Positions 23,816 to 35,391 of a stretch of 37,533 nucleotides of DNA are shown in pieces. Both the position numbers and the translations under genes were made by a program. Source of the DNA: Candidatus Uhrbacteria bacterium (GTDB lineage Bacteria; Patescibacteriota; Patescibacteriia; UBA9934); assembly GCA_943350635.1 (NCBI GenBank), contig CALRAI010000007.1, positions 1 through 37,533 of the forward strand. The letters are read 5' to 3'. Under the pieces are notes generated by a model that saw only the letters and a list, made by a program, of their open reading frames with translations, searched no databases and was not told the DNA's origin. The first letter of the stretch is position 1. Every line of letters starts with the position of its first letter.

Positions 23816-26735
23816 ACGGGCAAATGTCTTTAAAGTCGCAGTATTGGCAATGTGGCCCAGGAGTTGCCTCGAACGTGCTCGATCGGATGCGCTGCATACT
23901 GTCCTTAATCTGAAGCTTGAGCTTTTCTTTATCCTTATCCGTAGGCTCAAAACTCACGGCAGTATTCGACTCCAAATAATAATACGTCATTTTCTTCACA
24001 ACGAGTGGCGGCACGAAACTTTCTTCCGCAGCAATCGCATACAGCACCAATTGTCGCCGATCGTCCCAGTCGAGCTTTGTTTTTGGAGCACCAGTTTTGT
24101 AATCGATAATTTCAATACCACCTTCCACATCGTCAATTCTGTCGATTCTTCCTTTGACGAGAATGCCGTCGATCTTGAGCGTAAATCCTTTCTCGATAAA
24201 CTTCGGTTGCGGAGGATTTTCTTTAAGGATCCGATAATATTCCTTCATGATCTCTGTGCCTCGATTTTTGTACTCATCACGTGTTTCATCGTTTGGATAC
24301 CATTCGTCGATCCAGGCTCGATCGTACATGTCGAGCAAATCCTGACTTGTTGGGAGTGTTATCGAATCACTTGATCCGTTGAAGAGCGATGCTTGATGAA
24401 TAGCGCTCGACGCGATGATGCGTTCCATGAATGCCTGCAGCGCGTTGTGCATCGATTTTCCAAAACTCATTTGGTGTTTACCGTACGAAGGAATACCAAT
24501 GATATGTGCGTATTTGTATTGAAGTGGGCACGTACTAAATGCGGCAATCTGCGAGAAACTGATTTTGTCGGGAATATGGATCGCTGCATCGCCGGTCGGT
24601 TTTTTTCCAACTTCTAGCGCGAGAGTGTCAGCAATATTTTCTGGTCGCGTTACGGTTACGGCATTGGTATAGCCAAGCTCGTCTAAGAATCGCGAAACCT
24701 TTCGTTTTCGTGCTCCACCATAATCCTCAGCACTCATTAAATACAATCCTTCTTTTGCACGTGTCATCGCAACGTAAAACAGTCGACGCTCTTCCGCTAC
24801 ATGATCGTCGCCGTCAACCTGGTCCTTCATTAATCCCGGAGGAAAGTCGATTGCTTGGGAACGTGATACTGATGGGAAGCGCTGCTCAACAAGATTGATG
24901 ACGAAGACATATCGAAACTCCAATCCCTTCGATCCGTGTACGGTCATGACCGACACAACATCCGGCCCTTCTTCCGGATCCTGCGCAACGGCACCATTCT
25001 CCCCTGCTGCGCGCTCCGCGTCGAACTCCTCGATGAAGCGCGGAAGCGTGGCGTCGTCATTCATGGCAACAAATCGCTTTAAGCGATTAAAGAAGCGTTC
25101 AAGGAATCGATACAGCTCTTGCTGCTCCATTTCCGAAGCATGCTGACAATCGCCGAGCAATCCCGTTTTTTTCATCATCTCTACAAACAGTTCCGTAATC
25201 GGTAATCGCTTTGCACTGTTTCGAAGTTCCGCAATGCGTTGCTGCAAGTCGATAATCGTGTTTCGACCAACCATCGAGATTCGTGCAGCATCCGCGTACG
25301 TGAGAAGATCGAACAGCGACATGCCTTTTCTGCGAGCATAAAACATCAACGCCGTGAGGTCTTCCTGCGATAGCCCGAGTCGTGGATGCGAAAGAATGCG
25401 ATACAACGACGGCGAGTCGTGCGGCGCCGCGATGACGCGAAGATAACTGAGTGCATCAAGAATAATCGGCATCGTGTACAAGCCGGAAAGCGCCATGAAT
25501 CGATACGGAATGCCGGCGCGCTCGAATGCCTCAAGAAACGGATCCACGTGATCGTTGCCTCGAGCAAGAATCGCAAAGTCTTTCCAACTTGCACCAGATT
25601 CGTCATGAAGCTTCCCGATGGTCTCGATAACCGTCGCTACTTCATCATCCAGCGTAGCGGCATGAATGTGATGAACGTTCCCGGTATGCTCGATATTCGA
25701 AATAAGTTGCTTCGACAACCCTTCGGAAATTTCCAATCGGTGAGGATTATTTTTGGTAATCGATGAATACGCGGTATCGAGGATGGTACGACCGCTTCGA
25801 TAATTGTGGACGAGAACAATTTTTGTGGTATTCGGAAAGTCGGAACGAAATGTAAGGATGTTCGCGAGTGCCGCACCACGGAACTTATAAATCGCTTGAT
25901 CATCGTCACCAACGATGGTGAGATTATTTTTTGGAGCTGACAAGAGTTTCACCAGCTCGTACTGCACGCTGTTCGTGTCTTGAAATTCATCGACGACGAT
26001 GTACGTGAATCGCTTTCGATATTCTGCGAGAATGTTCGGTCGAGTCTTGAAGAGTTCAACGGTGTATGCAAGCAAATCACCAAAATCGAGCGCATCTTCT
26101 GCAATAAGCGTCTGCTGATATGTTTTGTAGGCTTGACCGACTTCCCTGTGCTTCGACCATTCTAATCGCTCTTCTTCTGGGAGTGCATCAAACGCCTCCT
26201 CAGATCCGGCAGTGATCGATGAGATTTGAGCCTCGACATGATCGATGTATTGATCAGGAGTGATTCCTTCATCTTTTGCTCGCGAGAAATGCGAAAGCAA
26301 GAGTTTAAAAAACTTTGTCGGTGTTCCTCGGGGTTTGTAGTAGTCGAGTGTGAAATCGGATAAATGACGACGCATGAATAGCCAGCCGTCGACTTCGGAG
26401 GCGACAGTAAAGTCCTGTGGGATACCAATGTCTACACCGTGTTCTCGGAGAACCATTTCACAGAAGGCGTGAAAGGTGGAAATGGAGAGATCGACGTATC
26501 CCATGGGCAAGAGTACGTCGACCCGTTCTTCCATTTCGTTCGCAGCCTTATCCGTGAACGTTAATGCAAGAATATTCTCTGGCGCTGCCTTACCCTGTTC
26601 GATTAACCACGCAATTCTTTTTGTAATCACCGTTGTTTTTCCTGTGCCGGCGCCAGCAATAATCATGAGCGGTCCCTCGCCATGAGTGACCGCGTGCTGT
26701 TGCTCAGAATTTAACCCCTCGAGGAGATCGGGCAT
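23799..26735 (-). CDS. UvrD-like helicase fused to a PD-(D/E)XK nuclease
   Basis: A 978-residue SF1A helicase with a C-terminal RecB-type nuclease, probably acting in DNA end processing or repair. The helicase has motif Ia-type residues and Walker A AGAGTGKT (27-34), the DEFQDTN box, GDDDQAIYKFRGA, and the late VMTVHGSKGLEF and RRLFYVAMTRAKEGL motifs. The nuclease region has GRIDRIDDVEG followed by IEIIDYKTG. Four cysteines, one in FSTCPLQ and three in CQYCDFKDIC (CxxCx5C), match the iron-sulphur pattern of AddB/AdnB/Cas4-type nucleases. It is a stand-alone enzyme here; no AddB partner is visible. The ATG at 26735 is 25 bases from the hairpin element. Confidence 0.92.
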   Translation of the reverse strand: MPDLLEGLNSEQQHAVTHGEGPLMIIAGAGTGKTTVITKRIAWLIEQGKAAPENILALTFTDKAANEMEERVDVLLPMGYVDLSISTFHAFCEMVLREHGVDIGIPQDFTVASEVDGWLFMRRHLSDFTLDYYKPRGTPTKFFKLLLSHFSRAKDEGITPDQYIDHVEAQISSITAGSEEAFDALPEEERLEWSKHREVGQAYKTYQQTLIAEDALDFGDLLAYTVELFKTRPNILAEYRKRFTYIVVDEFQDTNSVQYELVKLLSAPKNNLTIVGDDDQAIYKFRGAALANILTFRSDFPNTTKIVLVHNYRSGRTILDTAYSSITKNNPHRLEISEGLSKQLISNIEHTGNVHHIHAATLDDEVATVIETIGKLHDESGASWKDFAILARGNDHVDPFLEAFERAGIPYRFMALSGLYTMPIILDALSYLRVIAAPHDSPSLYRILSHPRLGLSQEDLTALMFYARRKGMSLFDLLTYADAARISMVGRNTIIDLQQRIAELRNSAKRLPITELFVEMMKKTGLLGDCQHASEMEQQELYRFLERFFNRLKRFVAMNDDATLPRFIEEFDAERAAGENGAVAQDPEEGPDVVSVMTVHGSKGLEFRYVFVINLVEQRFPSVSRSQAIDFPPGLMKDQVDGDDHVAEERRLFYVAMTRAKEGLYLMSAEDYGGARKRKVSRFLDELGYTNAVTVTRPENIADTLALEVGKKPTGDAAIHIPDKISFSQIAAFSTCPLQYKYAHIIGIPSYGKHQMSFGKSMHNALQAFMERIIASSAIHQASLFNGSSDSITLPTSQDLLDMYDRAWIDEWYPNDETRDEYKNRGTEIMKEYYRILKENPPQPKFIEKGFTLKIDGILVKGRIDRIDDVEGGIEIIDYKTGAPKTKLDWDDRRQLVLYAIAAEESFVPPLVVKKMTYYYLESNTAVSFEPTDKDKEKLKLQIKDSMQRIRSSTFEATPGPHCQYCDFKDICPYARTA

Positions 26736-26760
26736 AACGGATTCGTTGGATGACGAGTAT

Positions 26761-26895
26761 CCCGGACTGGTGGCTCGGGTACATTATTCTGCACTCCGCG
26801 CGAATCCCCCACGCTGCGACGGTTCACTTCGTTCACCTGCAGCTGAGGGGGCCCGTGCTCGTTGGAAAAATGGAGCCGAGCCACTGGCGTCCGGG
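26761..26895. repeat. Dispersed hairpin element, copy 2
   Basis: About 135 bp, closely related to 1053-1188. Its ends are CCCGGAC (26761-26767) and GTCCGGG (26889-26895), and the inner arms GTGGCTCGG and CCGAGCCAC match perfectly. A CCCCC...GCTGC / GCAGCTGAGGGGG stem can form in the middle. It fills most of the gap between the antiporter-like gene and the uvrD-like gene and could form part of the helicase's 5' leader. Confidence 0.8.
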
Positions 26896-26900
26896 AATAC

Positions 26901-28115
26901 TTATAGGGTCGCGACACTCTGCGCTACAGAAACCGCAAACTGAATTCCTTGTTGAGTAAGCAAATACCCACCAGCGCCGAATGCCGCAATCACGTACAGC
27001 GCTAAAGCGCCGAGAACAAACTTCACCGATCGTGAATTGAGCGGTTCCGATGCTTCAGGATGTGCAGCATCCATCATCGAAAGCTTCGCGCGCACCAGTC
27101 GAACTGCAATAGCAACCAATGCCGCATATACCGCAAGCGCGAACCACAGATGCTCTTGCAATGCGTATCCCACACCAATCAGCGTGCTCACAAAAAGCAC
27201 CGATCCTGGCACAGCAAGCAGCGCAGCAAAGAGAGCCACAGTAAGGAAGCGCACACCATTGTGACGCTTCATCTCAGCATGCTGTACTACCGTCCAAAGT
27301 CCGGCATGAATAACTGCCTGCCCAAAAATATGCAGAATGGCAGGAATAATTCCAGCAGGACCAGCGCCAATCATAAAGGCAACAAGACCAAGCTGTACCA
27401 CGCCAGAAAGCTGAAGCGCAGAAGCGTGCTGTTTCTTTCGATACAATTTGAGGACAACAGCAGCAAGAATGACGAGTCCAGCAATCCAGAAACAGCGCCG
27501 AGTAAACTCGCCACCATCGTTCAATGTTCCGTCAACAATCTGCGCAAATCGGAGAAGCGCAATGAATAATGCAGCTGGAACCATGGTTGCAAAAAAACTA
27601 CTTGCTCGAGTTTTTGCAAGAAATAGTGGAAGAGAACAGATGAATCCAATTCCCGCAAACAATACGCCGTACCGTCGTAAGTCGCCTTGCGCACTTGCCG
27701 AAACCGCATTCTCAAGCAAACGCTGCATCGACACCGCTTCCTGCCACCACAATCCTGAGTGCATACCAGCAAGAACATTCAAAACACTATTTGCAACAAA
27801 ACCCAGGAGCGCGAGGGAAGAAAGAGCGATAAGAATCTTTTTGTGCTTTGCGCTCATGGCTGGAAACGTGTGTTTGAGCAAAAATACCGCACACCCAAGA
27901 AGCACAATATATGCGAGAGTAAGGGCAATAAGGTTATCCGCAAATACCGTTGCCGCAACTGCAAGAACGCTTACTACTCCAAGAATGAGATGCTTTCGCG
28001 ACGGTTTCGATCGCGCAGCCGTAAACACGGTTCCAACAGTGATTATTCCCAATACACCAAGTTCACACCACACCAAGACATCCACATGCCACAACGAAAG
28101 AAAAGCATTCAGCAT
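26901..28115 (-). CDS. NuoN/HyfF-like proton-pumping subunit
   Basis: A 404-residue polytopic membrane protein with about twelve predicted helices. The segment around QLSGVVQLGLVAFMIGAG, then IPAILHIFGQAVIHAGLW, matches the broken-helix region of complex I, hydrogenase-4 and Mrp antiporter subunits, closest by eye to HyfF. The normal H-A-x-x-K-A lysine is replaced by histidine in VIHAGLW, so the proton path may be modified or inactive. It follows the HyfB-like gene by 9 bases. No other subunit of complex I or a hydrogenase is in this window, so its partners are unknown. Confidence 0.65.
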   Translation of the reverse strand: MLNAFLSLWHVDVLVWCELGVLGIITVGTVFTAARSKPSRKHLILGVVSVLAVAATVFADNLIALTLAYIVLLGCAVFLLKHTFPAMSAKHKKILIALSSLALLGFVANSVLNVLAGMHSGLWWQEAVSMQRLLENAVSASAQGDLRRYGVLFAGIGFICSLPLFLAKTRASSFFATMVPAALFIALLRFAQIVDGTLNDGGEFTRRCFWIAGLVILAAVVLKLYRKKQHASALQLSGVVQLGLVAFMIGAGPAGIIPAILHIFGQAVIHAGLWTVVQHAEMKRHNGVRFLTVALFAALLAVPGSVLFVSTLIGVGYALQEHLWFALAVYAALVAIAVRLVRAKLSMMDAAHPEASEPLNSRSVKFVLGALALYVIAAFGAGGYLLTQQGIQFAVSVAQSVATL

Positions 28116-28124
28116 AGAAGAAGA

Positions 28125-29870
28125 TTAGCGGCGAAGTTTTGCAAGCGCACGGTTCCACAGTGCTCTGTATCGATCTCCAACGACAATTTTCCGTGTAACA
28201 CGATGACGGAACGACTCGATAGCCTCAAACGAAGGAATGCGATCAACCCACGATGCACGGAAATACCACAGCACAAGCAAAATTCCCGCAACTGCTCCAC
28301 CGACAACTCCCATTCGCAACGTACCTGCCGCAGTAACAACGCCGCCCTGGAAAGTTCCTGCAGCATCGGTAAGCGGATTCGCCCCAATGGCCAGGAGTAA
28401 TTGAGGAACAGCAAAACCGCTCACAAGCACAACAAGGGCAGAGAAGACGATAGGAATCAGTGCGGCGTCAGTTGGTTCCTGAATTGGTTCGGAATGTGAG
28501 GAGCGTGACACACCAAGAAATACACCTACAAACCATCGAAACGCAGCAACTACAGTCAAGAGACGCGAAAGAACGAAAAGCACCAAAAGCACGATTGCAA
28601 CTATTCCAAATGGGCGAGCAATGCTGGAAGCGATTGTCCCAAGCGTTGTTGCGAGCATCCATGCACTAGTCATGGTAGCGAATGGTGGCGCGCCAACAGC
28701 TCCCGCAAGAAGGATACCGGTTGCAAGCGTAAGCTTTGGCATGTGCTTTGCCCGACCACCGAGGTGTTCAAGCGTTTCGTTATCGGCAGAGAGAAGATTG
28801 CGAACAAGGAAAAGTCCTGATGTTGCAACAGCATTCACGGTAAGTTGGATGAACGCCGCAAAAAGTAATACGTTCATGGCGTCGTACAATGCAAGCGCTT
28901 GAAATGCCATGGCTCCGCCAATCATGAGCGCAACAAGACCAAAATTTTGTACACTAAGCTGCGCGATAAACCGTTTGAGATTATTTTCGCGTATAACGAA
29001 CATTGCACCTGCAACCATCGAAAACACACCAAGAACGAGTACCGGCAGAACAAACCACAGCGACAGCGGAGGAAGAATGAACAAAATACAGCGAATGAAT
29101 GCGTAAAATGCTACACCAGATACCGTGGCACGAAGCATTGCAGAAACATGGGAAGGAATATTGGATGCAACATCCAAAAACCAACGATGAAATGGAACGA
29201 GTCCAATGGAAAGCGCAAAGCCAAAAAGGATAAGGCCATACCCAACGGCAAGCGGAATAGGCTCACTCTGCCCCGCAAGATACGCCAATGTACCAAAATC
29301 ACTAAACAGCGCACCGGCTGTTAACGTAAAAAAACCAGCAGTAATTGCCGTCGTCGAAAGATGTGCCACAAAAAATGCACGTAACGAAAGACGACGATCA
29401 GAAGATTGCGCTTGAGCAAATGTGAATGCAACTATAGCGAGCATCATTATTTCCCACGCAGCAATAAAACCAACAATGTTTCCTGCGAGCACAACCCATT
29501 GTGTACCAATTACGAGTGTCGCAGTTGCAATGGAAAGCGAACGGAGTAATACCTGATCTGATTCATGCTTTTTCCCGTAACTGACTGCAAACATCCCCGC
29601 TGAGGCTATCACGATCGAAATGCCCAAAAAGAAAATGGAACCAAACCGATCGAGCGCGATCGTCATCGAATAAAAAACAGGAGTAACTAAAGTAAACGGA
29701 GCATCCTGAACCGCGCCATATGCGCTAGCTGCTACACCGGCAACGCCAGCAAGCCCAAGAAGCAAGGAGCTCCACCGAAATGCCAGTGGGTTTTTAAAAA
29801 AGAGTGCAATGACGAGTGCAACTGCCGGCGCAACAAGCGCAACATACAAGGAGTTCTCAAATGGGGTCAT
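28125..29870 (-). CDS. NuoL/HyfB-like proton-pumping subunit
   Basis: A 581-residue polytopic membrane protein of the NuoL/HyfB/MrpA superfamily. It keeps the conserved glutamate in AAWEIMML, the IPSHVSAML segment equivalent to the family's A-P-S-x-V-S-A-L-L motif, and ENNLKRFIAQLSVQNFGL with its lysine. The chosen ATG is at 29870; a GTG at 29945 would add 25 residues and leave 6 bases after atpC. The C-terminal tail is basic. It is downstream of the ATP synthase genes on the same strand, suggesting an ion-motive-force role linked to them. Family is confident; the complex it joins is not known. Confidence 0.75.
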   Translation of the reverse strand: MTPFENSLYVALVAPAVALVIALFFKNPLAFRWSSLLLGLAGVAGVAASAYGAVQDAPFTLVTPVFYSMTIALDRFGSIFFLGISIVIASAGMFAVSYGKKHESDQVLLRSLSIATATLVIGTQWVVLAGNIVGFIAAWEIMMLAIVAFTFAQAQSSDRRLSLRAFFVAHLSTTAITAGFFTLTAGALFSDFGTLAYLAGQSEPIPLAVGYGLILFGFALSIGLVPFHRWFLDVASNIPSHVSAMLRATVSGVAFYAFIRCILFILPPLSLWFVLPVLVLGVFSMVAGAMFVIRENNLKRFIAQLSVQNFGLVALMIGGAMAFQALALYDAMNVLLFAAFIQLTVNAVATSGLFLVRNLLSADNETLEHLGGRAKHMPKLTLATGILLAGAVGAPPFATMTSAWMLATTLGTIASSIARPFGIVAIVLLVLFVLSRLLTVVAAFRWFVGVFLGVSRSSHSEPIQEPTDAALIPIVFSALVVLVSGFAVPQLLLAIGANPLTDAAGTFQGGVVTAAGTLRMGVVGGAVAGILLVLWYFRASWVDRIPSFEAIESFRHRVTRKIVVGDRYRALWNRALAKLRR

Positions 29871-29904
29871 ATTGCGCAGTAGGACAAGAGTAATATCGCT
29901 CGAA

Positions 29905-29926
29905 GTGTATGGTGTACTGCATACAC
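29905..29926 (-). promoter_or_regulatory. Hairpin between atpC and the HyfB-like gene
   Basis: A 7-bp stem GTGTATG (29905-29911) with CATACAC (29920-29926) and an 8-nt loop. There is no T-run, so it is not a clear terminator; it could affect mRNA stability or partial readthrough from the atp operon. Confidence 0.35.
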
Positions 29927-29951
29927 GATCAAGGAGTTTGTCCACTGTTTT

Positions 29952-30392
29952 CTACGCTTCTGCACGATGTTGCTTCGACTTTCCCTTCTTCATTGCTACG
30001 CGATATCGGGCCATTTCACGCTCAAGATGCGCGGTAGCGTCTGCAAAGTCGGTTGCGGTACCATTTTTGATTGCCGCTAAACCATCCTCAGCTCGCTGTT
30101 TTGCTGCCGTTATTGCATCGAGTTCAAGTTCATCGCTGCGCTCTGCAGTGTCGGCTAATACTACGATCGACGATCCATCGCGCACCTCAAACATTCCTGT
30201 CGACGACGCAAAATACTCGGTATTGCCGCCATTACGGATGGTCAGTTCTCCGGCCTTCATGAGTGAAAGCAACGGAACATGATGTGGAAGCACAGTAATT
30301 TCCCCCATGTTCGTCATTACCGACACCGAATCAGCCTCGCCTTCTTGGACGACGCGTTCGGGGGTAACAATCTGATAATGGAGTTTTGACAT
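29952..30392 (-). CDS. atpC: ATP synthase epsilon subunit
   Basis: Central-stalk subunit that couples rotation and can inhibit ATP hydrolysis. The 146-residue protein has the N-terminal beta sandwich with TPERVVQEGEADSVSV and GEITVLPHHVPLLS, and a C-terminal helical hairpin (about 85-135) rich in Glu, Ala and Arg. Length is normal. It lies 2 bases after atpD and is the last canonical gene of the atp operon. Confidence 0.95.
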   Translation of the reverse strand: MSKLHYQIVTPERVVQEGEADSVSVMTNMGEITVLPHHVPLLSLMKAGELTIRNGGNTEYFASSTGMFEVRDGSSIVVLADTAERSDELELDAITAAKQRAEDGLAAIKNGTATDFADATAHLEREMARYRVAMKKGKSKQHRAEA

Positions 30393-30394
30393 AC

Positions 30395-32643
<2,249 letters not shown>

Positions 32644-32652
32644 ACGCGAACA

Positions 32653-34545
32653 CTATTTCGTAAACGTGCTCAAAAAGTCTTGAAGCGTTTTTTCGAGTTT
32701 CGGTTTAAGCTCCTTGGAAATTTCTTTTGTTTCCAAAATTTCCTTGAAAACTTCGCCACCAGAGGAATGCATGTATCGCAAACATTCTTCCTCGAAACGA
32801 CCAATATCGGTAACCGGAAGTGCATCGAGCATTCCCGTATTCAACGCATGCAACACAATGGCTTGTTCTGCAAAGTTCATTGGCGAATATTGCTTCTGCT
32901 TCATCAACTCCATCGCTCTGCGTCCGCGTTCGATTTGCTTCTTCGTTGCTTCATCAAGATCCGAAGCGAACTGCGCAAACGCTTCAAGCTCACGGAACTG
33001 CGCCAAATCCACCTTGAGTGTTTTTGCAGCATTCTTCATGGCCTTAGTTTGCGCCGAGCTTCCCACACGGGAAACGGAAAGTCCCACGTTCAGCGCCGGG
33101 CGCTGACCACGATAGAACAAGTCGGATTCCAAATAGATCTGACCGTCGGTAATGGAAATAACGTTTGTTGGAATGTACGCCGATACGTCACCACCCTGTG
33201 TTTCAATAATTGGCAGCGCAGTGATCGATCCTCCACCATGCTCCTCATTGAGTCGAGCAGAACGCTCGAGCAAACGGGAATGCAAGTAAAACACATCTCC
33301 AGGATACGCTTCACGACCTGGTGGACGACGAAGCAACAACGAGATTTCACGATATGCCCACGCATGTTTACTCAAATCATCGTACACAATAAGCACATCT
33401 TCTCCCTTTGCCATGAAGTATTCTGCAATGGCACAACCAGCATATGGCGCCAAGTATTGCATTGCGGCAGGATCCGATGCTCCAGCAAGAACAATTGTGG
33501 TGTATTCCATTGCACCAGCAGCCTCAAGTCGCGACATAATTTGCGCAATCTTCGACTCCTTCTGACCAATGGCAACGTAAATACATTTCACATTCTCACC
33601 TTTTTGATTGAGAATGGTGTCGATGGCAATAGCAGTTTTTCCGGTTTGACGGTCCCCAATAATCAACTCGCGCTGGCCACGGCCCACAGGAATAAGCGCA
33701 TCAATCGCCTTAATTCCTGTGTGCATTGGTACGGAAACCGATTTTCGGGTCATCACGCCTGGAGCAACCTTTTCCACTGGAACCAACACGGAATTGATGA
33801 GAGGCGCTTTCCCGTCGAGAATTTCTCCCAGTGGGCTCACGATGCGTCCAACGATTCCATCAGCAACAGGAATAGAAAGAATACGACCGGTCGATCGCGC
33901 GGTATCACCGGCTTTTACGGAAACCGCATTACCCAACAAAATAACACCAACGGTTTCCTCTTCTAAGTTCAGCGCAACGCCAACCACACCAGAGCCGAAG
34001 TCGATCATTTCTTGACTCATCACATTGCCAAGGCCAGACAATCGGGCAACACCGTCGGACACGCTTTCCACGGTTCCAACGTGCTCTACATTTTGTTCAT
34101 GATGAAATTCATCAATCCCTTCCCGAAGCGCAGTGATAACATCCGTCTTTTTGGTGATTGCACCATCCAAAGCAAACTTCAACCGCTGCAACACGCCGGC
34201 AACGCTTCCGTCGATGCGCTTATCGTCGATGCGCACCACAGCACCACCCATGAGTCGCTCGTCAACGCGTTCTTCAATTTCTGCACCAGGAGCAAGAGCT
34301 TCAATGGCCGTCATCATGCCACGAGTCATTTTGTGCGCAGTAACAACGGTAATTTTCGATGCGCCGAATTTCTTGCGCCATGCGTCGTGAATACCATGTT
34401 CTACCGCGCGCCACTGGTGCATTTGGCCCTTTGCAACAAGATCGTTAATAAACGAGCTGATATGCGTTTCCAATTCCGAAGCGGTCATGTTCTGCACGTC
34501 GTCGATGATAGACGTTGCAAGTGCGTTTGGTGTTGGTTTTGCCAT
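32653..34545 (-). CDS. atpA: ATP synthase delta-alpha fusion protein
   Basis: A 630-residue protein whose C-terminal part (about 130-630) is a complete F1 alpha subunit: [19 protein letters not shown], the nucleotide loop GDRQTGKT (297-304), the [15 protein letters not shown] and [14 protein letters not shown] segments. The first 128 residues match the latter part of the delta subunit (AtpH): [30 protein letters not shown] is the delta signature, preceded by a region that fits the last helices of the delta N-terminal bundle; the first 50 or so delta residues appear missing. No separate atpH gene exists in the operon, although atpF is normal. The frame is continuous without a stop or slip site. 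Fusion would place up to three delta domains per F1 instead of one, unless the protein is cut. Confidence 0.93.
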   Translation of the reverse strand: MAKPTPNALATSIIDDVQNMTASELETHISSFINDLVAKGQMHQWRAVEHGIHDAWRKKFGASKITVVTAHKMTRGMMTAIEALAPGAEIEERVDERLMGGAVVRIDDKRIDGSVAGVLQRLKFALDGAITKKTDVITALREGIDEFHHEQNVEHVGTVESVSDGVARLSGLGNVMSQEMIDFGSGVVGVALNLEEETVGVILLGNAVSVKAGDTARSTGRILSIPVADGIVGRIVSPLGEILDGKAPLINSVLVPVEKVAPGVMTRKSVSVPMHTGIKAIDALIPVGRGQRELIIGDRQTGKTAIAIDTILNQKGENVKCIYVAIGQKESKIAQIMSRLEAAGAMEYTTIVLAGASDPAAMQYLAPYAGCAIAEYFMAKGEDVLIVYDDLSKHAWAYREISLLLRRPPGREAYPGDVFYLHSRLLERSARLNEEHGGGSITALPIIETQGGDVSAYIPTNVISITDGQIYLESDLFYRGQRPALNVGLSVSRVGSSAQTKAMKNAAKTLKVDLAQFRELEAFAQFASDLDEATKKQIERGRRAMELMKQKQYSPMNFAEQAIVLHALNTGMLDALPVTDIGRFEEECLRYMHSSGGEVFKEILETKEISKELKPKLEKTLQDFLSTFTK

Positions 34546-34548
34546 AGC

Positions 34549-35091
34549 TTAGGTAAGTTTGCGCACGACTTCTTCTGCGAGCGATTGCGACTTCTTTTCG
34601 TCCAATCCGTTGGTAACAATTTTTGCTGCAGCACGAACTGCTAAATCTGCCACATCCTTGCGAAGCTTCAGCATACTTGCATCGTGCTCTTGATCCAATT
34701 TCTCCTTTCCAAAACGGATCACACGCTCAACTTCTCGTTTAGCACCTTCCATCATGGCATTCTTGCGAACATCCGTTTCCTTCATTGCAGATTCAATAAG
34801 TGCCTGTGCTTCCTTACGTGCAGCAACAAGTATTGCCTCATGCTCTTGTTCTGAAGCCTTTGCGCGCTCCGCAATAGCGTCTGCGTCTCGCATGCTTTGG
34901 GCAATTTTCTCCTTACGCGCATCGAGCATAGCAAAAATGGGTTTGTATACGAACTTCCACAGCACCAACAACACCAACGCAAAGTTGATGAGCTGTGCGA
35001 GAAAAAGATCCGCCCGTACCCCAAAAGTGCCAAGCACGCCGGAATGTTCTGCGGCAGAAGTAGTTTCCGCCACGAGCTGTTCTGAAGCCAT
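34549..35091 (-). CDS. atpF: ATP synthase b subunit
   Basis: Peripheral stalk subunit. The 180-residue protein has one transmembrane helix (about 28-50, LFLAQLINFALVLLVLWKFV) and a long charged coiled coil reaching the C-terminus. Length is typical of b, without a fused delta domain. It lies 3 bases before the delta-alpha fusion gene, so the b-delta contact is between neighbouring gene products as usual. Confidence 0.95.
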   Translation of the reverse strand: MASEQLVAETTSAAEHSGVLGTFGVRADLFLAQLINFALVLLVLWKFVYKPIFAMLDARKEKIAQSMRDADAIAERAKASEQEHEAILVAARKEAQALIESAMKETDVRKNAMMEGAKREVERVIRFGKEKLDQEHDASMLKLRKDVADLAVRAAAKIVTNGLDEKKSQSLAEEVVRKLT

Positions 35092-35112
35092 ACGAAAAGT
35101 GTTACGAAGACA

Positions 35113-35328
<216 letters not shown>

Positions 35329-35344
35329 TCATGACTGAGCGATG

Positions 35345-35365
35345 GTCGATGAGAAGCTCATCGAC
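35345..35365 (-). promoter_or_regulatory. Hairpin between atpB and atpE
   Basis: A perfect 9-bp stem GTCGATGAG (35345-35353) with CTCATCGAC (35357-35365) and a 3-nt loop, in the gap before atpE. There is no T-run. A role in raising c-subunit mRNA stability or translation is plausible, since the c subunit is needed in excess. Confidence 0.5.
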
Positions 35366-35391
35366 ACACGTCCTGACACGATAGCTTTACG

